A stretch of 64,000 bases of DNA from contig OZ345366.1 of assembly GCA_977006965.1 (NCBI GenBank), forward strand, positions 248,001 through 312,000, written 5' to 3'. Made by a program: the position numbers and the translations under genes. This document shows, piece by piece, positions 35,738 to 45,685 of this stretch (the stretch's first letter is position 1; every line of letters starts with the position of its first letter). Under the pieces are notes generated by a model. It did no database searches, was not told where the DNA came from, and saw only the letters and a program-made list of their open reading frames with translations. The DNA is from Phymatolithon calcareum. Lineage: Eukaryota; Rhodophyta; Florideophyceae; Hapalidiales.

Positions 35738-36023
35738 GCGGTGCATCAAGGACTGCGACGCGGGAAGGGTTTAGGGCAGCGTCTTGTGGTGCACGGACAG
35801 GTTCAACGAGATGGGTTGTAAATAAACGAGCGTGCGGGTGTATGCTGGTGACGTGTGGTCGTCTGGCGTTTGCCTGGTGCTCCGCAAGGATGCGGTATGC
35901 GCTGGAGTCGCAGGGAGTTGTTCGTTTTTCAGCTCTTTTACGGTTTTAGTAAAGAAACGTGCAATTTCAAAGCCACTTCCAACGACATCTGCCGTTTTTT
36001 CTCGGTGAACCGCGCTGTGCAAG
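35738..36023 (+). repeat. 286-bp duplicate of the cysteine-rich gene 3' part
   Basis: This segment matches 41071-41356 without gaps and with only about six differences (about 98 percent identity), so the duplication is recent. It includes the last codons (CIKDCDAGRV then TAG) and downstream sequence of the secreted cysteine-rich protein gene, but not its signal-peptide part. The sequence before 35738 is unrelated to the other copy. Confidence 0.85.
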
Positions 36024-36277
36024 AGCCACAGCAACGTTAGTACTAACTTGCCGGAAATCTCAAGCCCTTCTTTCACTGTGCTGTACACGACTGGTGAAGT
36101 CAGCAGACCCGAGCACCGTGCCTGATTCTGGCTCTGATTCTGTTACTGTGTAATAATCATTTTTTCTACTGTCAAGGAATGGTGCGAAGAGTGTAACAGC
36201 ACCATGTGTCTCAACTTGAGGCAAGTCTTATTGAGTAAGCGCAGCAACTGTGGTGTGTTACTTTTTCGAAAAGGAAT
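36024..36277. other. Unassigned spacer
   Basis: This is unique sequence between the 286-bp duplicate and the LINE insertion. No gene or repeat was recognised. Confidence 0.4.
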
Positions 36278-36288
36278 GGAGTGGCGAG

Positions 36289-36700
36289 TTTTTTTTGATT
36301 GGAGTTATTTAAAAGCCTCACAGTCTTAAGAATATACGGGCAAGGCTTCCTCAGTTGCTACCTTCCAGTGTGTAGACCGTTGAAACCTACCGCCTTCCAT
36401 AGGCGGTGGGGAAAGTTTGGAACTTGGATCGTCCTACCTACTATGTGGTGTTCTTGTGGGTTCGCTGCTGGTGTTCCCGCTATTTGGCTTTGTGTCCCAT
36501 GGGACATCTAGTTAACTTCTCGTCTCTTGATTTCAGAGCAGTCCTTCTTCATTTTCCATGCACTCTATGATGGTCTTGCTGAATAGCAAAAGCTCGTTAA
36601 GTGCTCTCTCGGTATCCGGTCTTTTGTCTTCTTTCAAGTCGTATCCTGACAGATTGTTTTCCAGCGTTGCCATATGCTGTCGAGCTCGGTTTCCAAATTC
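36289..36700 (-). mobile_element. 5'-truncated LINE-C fragment with 11-bp target duplication
   Basis: The insertion begins with a T-run on the plus strand (the poly-A end of a minus-strand LINE). It ends in coding sequence that on the minus strand includes FGNRARQHMETLENNL-like residues. The flanks GGAGTGGCGAG at 36278-36288 and 36701-36711 are identical, a target duplication. It is nearly the same sequence as the insertion at 59490-60100, so both belong to one family. Target-primed reverse transcription explains the 5' truncation and poly-A. Confidence 0.85.
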
Positions 36701-36711
36701 GGAGTGGCGAG

Positions 36712-38300
36712 TGAGGGGTTCTTAGCGCTTCAACAGTTTTCACATGGACCTGGTTGAAGTGACCATGGGACAGAAAGGTGCGGCACGTTTTTTGAGAATT
36801 CTGAATAAAAGCAGTTGCGAAAATATGTGTGAAAATATTAAACATTAAAAATGTAATGTTTTTAGGCCCTGCTGGCCGGAGACAAAATTTTTGTAAACGT
36901 CCTTTTTACGCCCTTATCACGCTTCCACTACCTCCCTCTCCTCTCGCTTATGCTCGAAACCACTTCTTTTTCAAGCTACCGCCGTTCTCCGCGCCACAAT
37001 CAGCGTTTAACGTTCACTTTCTAAATTCACACATTGTTTGAAAACCATAATCAAAAAGGCAGTACACATGTACTGAATGTAGCTTGTTCTTCTTTCGAAA
37101 CATTGGCCGCATCCCTCATTCTCTTCCCTCCAACTACACTACTGCAGCACCCGTACAGTACACGATTTTCCAAACAATTCGTTTTCCCACATTCAGGCGT
37201 CACCGACCCTCACAACCCCGTCCTAACATTTCCATCCCTTCGCCTGACCGTCTCTACGTAACTCAAATGTGCAGTTTCGCACAACAAGCTTTGTCAGATT
37301 AGAGCTAGAAACAAAACGTGTATACAAAAATAGATCCCTACAACATCCCTGCAACTTTCCAACTTTCATTGTCACCTCCACAAACTGCACCTCTCTATAT
37401 AGTTTTAAAACCTCGAACCACATGCCAACTGAAACGGGGAAGGGCGAAGCTCACTACGACACCACCAAAACCGAAACCGAACATGCAGCCGAAACCGGAC
37501 CCGGCCCTTTGTTTCAACTGAACGCAATAGTACACTGCAGTGCGCTCCATGTTGACAGAAGGCAGCTATGTTTACGGACATGAAACATGCTTGCGCTACA
37601 TAAAGATGTAGAGGAAGTGCACTGGTTTTATTTTAAATTCTCTCAAGGTCTCAACTGCAGTAACAGCGCAGCTTCTCTCTACACTCTATTCAACGCGCTT
37701 CAGTCTCCCACCATCACCTTCATTCGAATTTCTCTCGCACTCGACGTTCCACTGATTGTTTGCATTCGCATTCCGTCTCTTTGCCCATCGTAGTGGACTG
37801 TAGTGAGCGCTGGAGGTCAAAGTGCTCAATCAACGCACTCGGTCCAAAGTGTTATATCATACTTTCTCAGAACTGATTTTCGGCACAACGGAGGCAGGTT
37901 GAAGGTGACAACAGATATTGCGGCCTCCCTGAAAACACAAAAACGGGATTTGTGCGTACTAAACCTGTCACGTTTTGGGCATCTGTCACGTTTTGCGTAG
38001 TCAAAAACGCAGTTTTTCTCACTAGAGCCACCCCCTAGTGAGAAAGGTTTGGTACCGTCCCAAAATAATATTTACAGAGAATTGGGGACAGCCGGCACTC
38101 TGCTCTCCGAAACTTGCTCCTTCCATGCCCATGTATCTCCATCCCATTCAATGACCTATTCGCTTTCGATCAACCCGCTCTCCGACATGGGCGGTAGTCC
38201 AAGCTGCTAGGATCTAGCCTGTGCTTCCAGCCATGGCTACTTCGTGCTATTGCCTCATTAGCGGTCCCTTCCTCTCCTATCGTTCGGCACGAGCTCGGCA
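36712..38300. other. No supportable gene
   Basis: Pyrimidine-rich stretches (36900-37260) leave several frames open by composition. A small hairpin TTTCTCACTAG / CTAGTGAGAAA lies near 38014-38043, and the word CTGTCACGTTTTG is doubled near 37965-37997. No gene was recognised. Confidence 0.45.
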
Positions 38301-38309
38301 CAGGACTTG

Positions 38310-38709
38310 AGAGCTCACCCAAGGCATTGATGACGAAGAAGGCGACAGTAATGATGATGGTGTATCCGTGCGTGAACGTAAAAATGGGAACAGTTCGTCG
38401 CGAGAGAGAGAGCAGGCCCTCCCGCGTTCCTTGGTGCATCGACGGCAATCCGGAATGCGAAAAGAAACTAGCGATGGTGGAGAGTTGACCAGTCTTCTCA
38501 AGTTACAGATAGTTTAAGGCCAAAACCAGCGAGAATAGGAGCGCAAGGATCGTGCCGAACAGCGAGAGGAAGAGCGGAAAGAGCGTGCAGAGCAGAAAGG
38601 AAGAGCGGAAAGAACGCGCAGAACAGAGAGCGGAGGAGAGAGCGAGACGTGAGCGGGAGGATAAGAGGCATGATCAATTAATGCAAATGATGATGGTTTC
38701 CCTCAACAA
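38310..38709 (+). pseudogene. Charged coiled-coil protein tail
   Basis: On the plus strand a frame from about 38310 gives GIDDEEGDSNDDGVSVRERK and stops at about 38517. After a frame change the DNA encodes a run of repeated charged units (ERKDRAEQREEERKERAEQ, then RAEERARREREDKRHDQLMQ) and stops at 38709. Direct repeats of the GAGCGGAAAGAGCGTGCAGA kind underlie the run, and slippage among them probably caused the frame changes. C-terminal charged coiled coils of this type occur in accessory proteins of eukaryotic DNA transposons, but I cannot assign one. Confidence 0.38.
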
Positions 38710-39067
38710 GAAAAATTGAGCGTTGAAGCTCTTGGCTTCAATCCTATATTACGAATGTCATGTGATAGTCTAATTGTAGAATGAATAAATCGATGCTCAA
38801 GTCATGGTTGCTCTTGAAAAACGAACATTTAAATCTACACTCAGCAGCTGCACACACTTCCACCACGGATACTACTGGATATGCTCTCGACCAGGACGAT
38901 TAAGCACACCAGTAGCTGTTTTTAAGGAGAAGATCCAAACTCTAAGTCTTTGGTGGTGTCTCTGCATTTTTGTCGTGTATTCGTTCCGTCATCTCCCAGT
39001 AACTAAACATCGATAAAGAGGAATTTTAAGATTATACTCACCCTGAAACAGACCGTTAGCTTCTACG

Positions 39068-39319
39068 CTAAGTTGCGGCATAAACGTGGCAAGAATTTGG
39101 TTCTTCCCAACAAGCCTCGCACTCAAATTGAACAAATAAACGACCCGAAAAGTACAGCAAACGCCGATATCGAGGGTTGATGGAGAGCGGCGCGGGTAAT
39201 ATGCCGGTCACGTTTTCTGCGCTTGAGCGGCGACATCTGGCTGATTCGCTTTTCGACGCCGCCGGTCTGCAGCTCTGGATGATGGCGAGGACGATGAGAG
39301 TACGAAATGCCACACTCAT
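39068..39319 (-). CDS. Small possible secreted protein
   Basis: Starting at the ATG at 39317-39319 on the minus strand, an 83-residue product begins MSVAFRTLIVLAIIQSCRPA, a fair signal peptide. It continues with few hydrophobic residues and a C-terminal cluster of Cys (FECEACWEEPNSC). The frame is open for another 55 codons upstream, so the start is my choice on the strength of the signal peptide. No family is recognised. Small secreted cysteine-containing proteins also occur at 54549-55004 and 40861, but there is no clear sequence relation. Confidence 0.3.
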   Translation of the reverse strand: MSVAFRTLIVLAIIQSCRPAASKSESARCRRSSAENVTGILPAPLSINPRYRRLLYFSGRLFVQFECEACWEEPNSCHVYAAT

Positions 39320-39542
39320 GTTCTTACGTGCGTGTGCAAGCGTGAAATGAGAGATGTGGCGCGGACCATTCGGCTCGAGCGTATTGTCAGCATGTACTGA
39401 TTCCATCCAAGATGCTAGAAGTGGAAACTTCCAACCCACTTCCTCGGAGGGAATTACAGTGTTTAGCACCAATGATGCGCGCAAAAGTTTGTGTACAGTA
39501 GCAGATCACACTGGGGTCAAAAATCAAAAAATCAATCACGCT

Positions 39543-39732
39543 TGTTATGAGACAATATGATAGGACGACTAGGCTAAAGATGTGTGTACCTGATCAAGCA
39601 CATGTGTGGACCTATAATGTATATGAAGGATGTGTATCTTCAACTAGTATGTGTATCCTAACAATTGTCTTATCGAAGAAATCAGGGGTGGAGAAAGAGG
39701 AGAAATGAGCGAAGCGATGTGTATCCACAACA
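39543..39732 (-). repeat. TRIM 3' LTR (190 bp)
   Basis: This is the 3' LTR in the minus-strand sense. It is 87 bp longer than its partner. The extra DNA lies between two copies of the GTGTATC word and includes GAGAAAGAGGAGAAATGAGC. Confidence 0.85.
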
Positions 39733-39981
39733 TTCCCCCGCACGTCTGATGAATGAGGAAGACTATTTTCTTGGGAGAACTTTTTGCGAACTGAAAATCT
39801 TGAGCACCGTTGTTTTCGTTGTAAATTTGCTTGAGGTTTTGTGGGTGACACCGTGTATTGTGTTGTTGCTTGAATTTGTATTGTAAACGTGGCGGTCGTG
39901 TTATACTTGTCCTTGTGGTTCGAGAATTTTTGCCTTGTATTGTGGTGTACCCAGCCGGAATCGAACTGAGAACCTTTATTT

Positions 39982-40009
39982 GCGCGGTTAGCGTGATGGA
40001 CCCATAACC
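39982..40009 (-). other. tRNA-complementary primer-binding site of the TRIM
   Basis: The plus strand reads GCGCGGTTAGCGTGATGGAC then CCATAACC, resembling the D loop through the anticodon arm of an initiator Met-tRNA (anticodon CAT). Its complement abuts the 5' LTR on the element's sense strand. Internal priming by a half-tRNA is established for copia-type elements. Immediately beyond, the minus strand carries a T-arm-like GTTCGATTCC and a terminal CCA, which a simple primer site does not explain. Confidence 0.65.
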
Positions 40010-40112
40010 TGTTATGAGACAATATGATAGGACGACTAGGCTAAAGATGTGTGTACCTGATCAGGCACATGTGTGGACCTATGATGTATATGAAGGATGT
40101 GTATCCACAACA
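40010..40112 (-). repeat. TRIM 5' LTR (103 bp)
   Basis: This is the 5' LTR in the minus-strand sense. Over its length it matches the outer parts of the 190-bp LTR closely, with one or two changes (ATCAGG for ATCAAG, ATGATG for ATAATG). Confidence 0.85.
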
Positions 40113-40442
40113 ACGCTCTCCCGAAATACGTCGCGTCTTATTTTATGTTTCAGGAAGGCCCCAGATGCATGAACACAAAGCATATCGCACAAATCTCCAG
40201 TATCATAGAACTGCCTTTCTGACTCGCCCACTGTGAACACCGTTTCGATGTTCACATGAATGTCAACATGTGGTAGCACCGAAAAGAATATCCGAATATC
40301 GCTAGCACTGTTTCCCTCCTCACCTATGAGTTCCCGTTTCATAGGAAGGGAATGGGCACGTTTATTTGGCTCGAAGAGCATCGGAAACGATCGGGAAGCG
40401 GGGGGAGTAGAAGGTGGTGCAGTTGCATATAAGAGTGTGATG

Positions 40443-40769
40443 CAAAGCATTGGAAAAAATAATCGCTATTGTAATTATTTAAATTATTGTTCCAATAATT
40501 TATTCCTGAGTCTCGCATATTTATTGTATTTATTGAGATCGTCGTGGTTGCGACAATTATTTTATCGGACTCCTCATTTTTTCGATCCGGTTATTCTATC
40601 GCGACAGAAAGTAGCAAGAAGGATCCAATAATTCGGGGAATAACCAGTTATTTATACCTCACTGAACTTGAATACAATAATTTATTGCTTCTGCGTTCAA
40701 CAATAAATTATTTATTCTCGACACTTTTCGAGAAAAGAATAAAAATAAATAAATAATTCCAATGCTTTG
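40443..40769. mobile_element. hAT-like MITE, left copy (327 bp)
   Basis: The ends CAAAGCATTGG and CCAATGCTTTG are reverse complements. The 8-bp flanks GTGTGATG at 40435-40442 and 40770-40777 are identical. No transposase is present. The same 327-bp sequence lies inverted at 42049-42375. It ends 91 bp before the start codon of the secreted-protein gene at 40861. Confidence 0.92.
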
Positions 40770-40860
40770 GTGTGATGTCGTAGATGGAGGTTGGGCGAAA
40801 AGAAGAATTCAAGGAGTCGTGGAGATCGATCGACGCAAGTGTTTCGTAGTGAAAGCAGCA

Positions 40861-41115
40861 ATGGCAGGATTCAAGCTCAGCTTCGTGGCGTTCACCGGCC
40901 TAGTGTTACTAGTAGCGCTGTTCGGAGAAGCAGCCAAGGGGCAGGATGCTAGTAGGTGCATCCTGCAGGGGGGGGGCGTGCTGGAAGGGATGGAATGCGT
41001 GGAAGGGCAGAGGAACAGGGGCGGCGTGCAGACGCAGCAGAAGCTGCCGGAACCGGTGCCAGAGGTGTGCGCGGTGCATCAAGGACTGCGACGCGGGAAG
41101 GGTTTAGGGCAGCGT
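40861..41115 (+). pseudogene. Secreted cysteine-rich protein, frameshifted at a G tract
   Basis: From ATG at 40861 the product starts MAGFKLSFVAFTGLVLLVAL and runs to AAKGQD, a textbook signal peptide with a likely cleavage after the Ala-Lys-Gly region. At codon 40 lies a run of nine G. Beyond it the annotated frame is Cys-poor. The frame reached by removing one G has eight Cys in a short space (CRNRCQRCARCIKDC) and ends at TAG. The C-x3-C spacing (CIKDC) is like that of the intact secreted protein at 54549-55004 (CVDDC, CNEIC, CVTDC). I infer a secreted cysteine-rich protein gene, either broken by slippage in the G tract or misread there. It lies between two inverted MITEs. A 98 percent copy of its 3' part lies at 35738-36023. 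Confidence 0.6.
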
Positions 41116-41356
41116 CTTGTGGTGCACGGACAGGTTCAACGAGATGGGTTGTAAATAAACGAGCGTGCGGGTGTATGCTGGTGACGTGTGGTCGGCTGGC
41201 GTGTGCCTGGTGCTCCGCAAGGATGCGGTATGCGCTGGAGTCGCAGGGAGTTGTTCGTTTTTCAGCTCTTTTACGGTTTTAGTAAAGAAACGTGCAATTT
41301 CAAAGCCACTTCCGACGACATCTGCCGTTTCTTCTCGGTGAAACACGCTGTGCAAG
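41071..41356 (+). repeat. 286-bp duplicate shared with 35738-36023
   Basis: This is the ungapped partner of 35738-36023. Homology stops abruptly at 41356, just before a sequence that leads into a LINE 5' end. Confidence 0.85.
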
Positions 41357-42048
41357 CGCAGGCTCTTTCGAAAACGGCGTTATTGCAGCACACCGCTTTG
41401 TTCGGAACGTACTTCGTACACCCACTGCATAAACCAAACTTTCATGTGTACGGTACAACAGCTCTATTGCAAGTCACTAAGTCGCTTGTCGTACACTACA
41501 CCGGTGTAGCAACCTCGTTCCTTCGTTTTTTACCCAAGGGGTCCGCAGCAACGAGTTTCACGCGCGAAAGTTATGCTAATACAGCACTTTACCTTACCAA
41601 TGTGATATCCTTTGTCACCGCAGCAATGGGTCCTACTTTCGAACACTTTCTCGGAACAGCACTGGGAAAATCCAGGGACGTAGTTCTCCTTTCCGTGGAA
41701 AAGCTCTCTTTGTACCCTACGGGTGACAATATGCCTAGCACAGAACGTCTTGTTCGTGCGCTTCAACTTCCTTCCTGCACAACATCCTTGGAAATTTGTG
41801 TTAAATCCTTCTTTCCCACAGTGCCTAAACGTACCAATAAACACGGTTTTTCCTGTCCTGTAACGCACGTATCCGCGCGCGGCACAGGATCCCTTCGGTT
41901 GCAGCGAAGGGATCCATCCCGAAAGGGGCGAGCAGGAGGTAGAGAAGGCACTAGGGGAGTGATAAGTTTCTGCACGAAACTTCAAGTTGCGACATGGAAC
42001 TGCTGCGGACTCTCCAAAATCCCGATGCGCCTCTGGAAGGACCTGGGA

Positions 42049-42375
42049 CAAAGCATTGGATTTATTTATTTATTTTTATTCTTTTCTCGAAAAGTGTCGA
42101 GAATAAATAATTTATTGTTGAACGCAGAAGCAATAAATTATTGTATTCAAGTTCAGTGAGGTATAAATAACTGGTTATTCCCCGAATTATTGGATCCTTC
42201 TTGCTACTTTCTGTCGCGATAGAATAACCGGATCGAAAAAATGAGGAGTCCGATACAATAATTGTCGCAACCACGACGATCTCAATAAATACAATAAATA
42301 TGCGAGACTCAGGAATAAATTATTGGAACAATAATTTAAATAATTACAATAGCAATTATTTTTTCCAATGCTTTG
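42049..42375. mobile_element. hAT-like MITE, right copy, inverted (327 bp)
   Basis: This has the same length and sequence as 40443-40769 but the opposite orientation, with very few differences. The flanks ACCTGGGA at 42041-42048 and 42376-42383 are identical, a separate 8-bp target duplication. It is inserted in LINE-B copy 1, so it is younger than that LINE. Confidence 0.92.
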
Positions 42376-43147
42376 ACCTGGGATAGGACGTTCTGAGAAT
42401 CACAGAACCAACTCTAGAATCACTCTTTGGTGACGTACCTGGACGAGATGTGAACGCCGCAGTCAAACTCGCTAACAATAGGATAGAATGGAAGAAACTT
42501 AGACCCTCGAAGCGCTGCTAGCCCCATGGGGAATAAGGTAAAATGATTGAATGATGACAGCTTCGCGAGGGACATCCCCATGGAAAGCCTCAAGAGCAAA
42601 CTGTCACCCCACATAACGAAGATGGTACCGTATCTTCTAAGCAGTCGTGGATCACGTCAGCAGCAGACGAAACGAAATCTTGCTGCATAATCGACCGAGA
42701 GGTTCCGCAATGGTCCCCGCTCAGTGCTTGTCTAAACAATATATATTCATTGATACGTTCGCCAAAGCGACGGACAAATTAAGAGGAACCACGTCGGAGC
42801 AGCCTGCGCAGCTATTTGCGGATGAATTTCTCCTTCAAGCCAAGACCGCCAAAGGGATGCAAAAACTCTTGAACACGGGCTCGGAGTGGGCAGACGAGAA
42901 CTGCATGCGATGGAACACACAGCCGGGAAAGAGTGAGGTTCTCAAATAAAAAGGACTTCCAAAGCACAAGTTTTTGCCTGCCGGAAAGGAGCTGCACCAA
43001 GCATCGAGACTTTCCTAACTCGGAGTATTTATAAACCAAAAGGGAGTCACAGACGACGCGGCAATCTCAAGAGTTCGGAATGCAGTTGGGTGCATCCAAA
43101 AACTACGCCAAATTGGCGTAAATGTTAGCAGATTCAATCCAGCCACG

Positions 43148-44880
43148 CGTATACTCTTTTCGAAGAACACCCTTTGTCGGAGCAGCAAGGCCAGAGACGG
43201 TACGGAGGTGTGGCAATCTTACCAGATCTGCCCACCTCAATCCTGCCATCGGGGATATGTGTTGATTTTTTTTAAAAATATAAATCAACATTATCTCGAT
43301 CTCCGCTACGTGCCAGAACTTCAGAACTTTAGTGAACGCAATAAAGCTGTGTCGGTAATGTGTGGTCGGCGGGTGGAGCCCTCTAGGAAATCGCATCCTA
43401 TAATGCTGCCGGGCCTGACCCATTGCATCTGAGGAGCTCCATCCAGAGTTCGACCTGGTCAAACCCTGGACTTCCGCTTCCCTGAACTAATCTACAAGAA
43501 CGCAAAGGGGATGGGAGGGTGGGAAAAACAAAAGAAACAATTTCTCGATGCGGTCGAGCGGACGGAGGCAGATATTGCACGGATGCACCTTGGTTTCTCG
43601 CCGCTGAGATGCGTGAGCTCACGGCTTGGCAGGTGCTATGATCCTGAGCTAGGTGTCTTCCGAGACATTTGATTTAGGTTCAGTGTTGGTCGCCGCTGGA
43701 CCGGCTCTTGTGGCGGTTACTGCGGACTTCGAGTTGGGTATGACAACATCCAGGACTCTCGTTGAAACGGATGGTCGTGCGGCCGAACGGTGCTGCGGTT
43801 AAACCGTATTTTACACGTAGTTCATTGTGTGCCTTTGCTCTTCGAGGCTTGGGACATTCGTCTTCGTCCCTGCTTCGATTGTTTGATAAACGTTCTTCTG
43901 CGTTCCTTGAAATTGTACAGAAAATCGTGCAAAAGCGGCCCTGTTACTCTTGAAGAGAGGCTTTGGGAGCTTTTAAAAAAGCTCCCAAGGCCTCTCTTCA
44001 AGAGTACCAGGGCCGCTTTGGCACAATTTTCTAAGCTAACTTAGTTTGACTCTTCAGTATATCCTTCATTCGTATTTCTCTCCCAACAAGTGCTCTAGTG
44101 AGTCGCTTACATTCATATTCAATTTCAGGACTAATCTTGGATGAAGATAGAATGCGTTGGAGCACGACCAGCTCAATCACGGCAGTGACACCAAAGTATG
44201 CACTCTCTGTGCGTCACATTCATAGTCGCGCACACCCGGCGGCGGTTGAAAACGCAGCGCCACGCAGCGCAGAGTCGAAAGCTTGTGCGACAATCTCACC
44301 GGCGCACACAGTCGCCAGTAACTGCTCCAGAGTCAGAGCCTCGCCGATCGAAATCCCGATATCAAGCAGGACGCCGAAGAAACGTTGATCTCCAGCACAC
44401 GCATCGCAATCTTGCAGATGCATTTACACGGAGGCACGCACTTCGGAACGTGCCTGAACCGAGACGTGAACCGCGCGTAAGGCAGCGAACAGCGTAAGGA
44501 GCTCTTTGGTACACCGGCTGCCCGTTTCCCACAAGGACTCGTGCGACATCAGATTTCTCGTCGGAAGGTTGACAGGTGAGCTTTTCGAGTTGGCAGCCCG
44601 CGTTTTTTTGTTGACCGCCCACCCGCCCTTCATAGTCTTTTGTAGTAGTAGTGAAGCTATCGCACGGCTACAACTACGGCAATCCGGTTCTCCGGCAAGC
44701 GGTGCTTCTCCGGGAGAAGGTTCCTAAGAGTTACAGGACGGGTTCCGGGAACTCTAGTAAGGAGACGCGCGGCACGGCTCGCCGTCTCTGGGGAGCTAGA
44801 CCGTTGGACGCCGTGAAAGCTAAGTCGCCAAAATTACGGGTTTAAGTTTCCAATAAAACTGCAGATCTTACTCAAGTCTG
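43148..44880. other. Block inserted in LINE-B copy 1, origin unclear
   Basis: LINE-B homology is interrupted here for about 1.7 kb. The block holds the 98-bp palindrome at 43927-44024 and several short frames on both strands. No domain is recognised. The frames at 44098-44622 on both strands are GC-rich and look equally plausible, so none is called. Confidence 0.4.
43927..44024. repeat. 98-bp near-perfect palindrome built from LINE 3' tails
   Basis: The left arm of 46 bp (with AAGCGGCCCTGTTACTCTTG) and the right arm are reverse complements with three mismatches around an A-rich centre. The arm matches the LINE-B 3' tail seen at 45650-45697. So two tails sit face to face, each ending in the TTTTAAAA centre. 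Confidence 0.85.
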
Positions 44881-45685
44881 TCAAAGGCAGGCAGTCTCCA
44901 AACCTGCATCGCTATCACAATGAGGATTTTCAAATCGTTGATTCTCTCCAAATGGGAGTATGCCATCGACCTGACCTCGAGGACGAAGCGATTACAAGCT
45001 GAGATCGAAGCAGGAAAAGGTCTTTCTAAAAGCACGTATTTGGAAAATATGTTGAACATCGAAGAGAGCGGATGCGTGTGCTGTGACGATGCGCCAACCC
45101 GAGGATGACGAGACAATACCAGGCTGAAAGGTTCTCTTTGAGCTTAGTCAGACGGAAGAAGTATCTGGAAAAGGCAAAAGAATGTGGAGGAAAAGAGGAG
45201 GATTTGGCAGACGTATCAAAGGATGTCGGGTGTCTCAGAGAAGATGAGGACCTTAAAGGAGAGTTATAACAAGCGGAAGACGACAAAGTGTCCAAGAAAT
45301 GCCAAGGGGAGGAAATATTGAATAGCTGGAAGGAAGAAGAAAAAGGGCCGGATAATAAAAATCCCCGCAGACAAGCCGAATAAGCTACCAGGAGTGCTAC
45401 TTCTAAGAGAGAGAACGACGCGCCTGCGATGCCTAAGAGAGATTTTTCAACAGAGCCCCACTATGGAGAAAATCAATCTTAGCAACATACTTCGGGACCG
45501 GTGCACTCGCAGCGCTCCAAAGAGAAATGCGATCCAAGGAAATGGACGAAGGGACTTAATCTGAATGAAGAAGACTTATTCGTGCCCTCACGGGAAGAGA
45601 AATTCGAAATAAGGAGATTTTAGGAGAATAGAGTATGGAAGAGTGAGAAGCGGCCCTGTTACTCAAAGAGAAGTTCTGGGAGCTT

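Larger units (their letters stand above)
39543..40112 (-). mobile_element. TRIM: miniature LTR retrotransposon (570 bp)
   Basis: Direct repeats starting TGTTATGAGACAATATGATA on the plus strand lie at 39543-39732 and 40010-40112. Flanks ACGCT at 39538-39542 and 40113-40117 are a 5-bp target duplication. Read on the minus strand, the LTRs run from TGTTGTGG to ATAACA. The 5' LTR is followed at once by GGTTATGGGTCC, a primer-binding site complementary to the anticodon half of initiator Met-tRNA, as in Drosophila copia. The 3' LTR is preceded by the purine tract GCGGGGGAA. Only 277 bp separate the LTRs and no protein is encoded, so it is a non-autonomous Ty1/copia-type TRIM. Confidence 0.88.

Noticed and set aside
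36900-37800. Several plus-strand proline/serine-rich frames
   Set aside because: The strand is pyrimidine-rich, which depletes stop codons in several frames at once. No domain, splice or start context supports a gene.
39948-40009. A tRNA gene on the minus strand
   Set aside because: T-loop-like and D-loop-like words are present, but the acceptor, D and anticodon stems do not pair into a cloverleaf and the D-arm part is in the opposite sense. It is better explained as a retrotransposon primer site.
41188-42159. A 323-codon plus-strand open frame, the longest in the window
   Set aside because: It runs across a 286-bp duplicated segment, a LINE endonuclease start and a MITE, which have separate origins. 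Only the LQVATWNCCG part has coding support, so it is not one gene.
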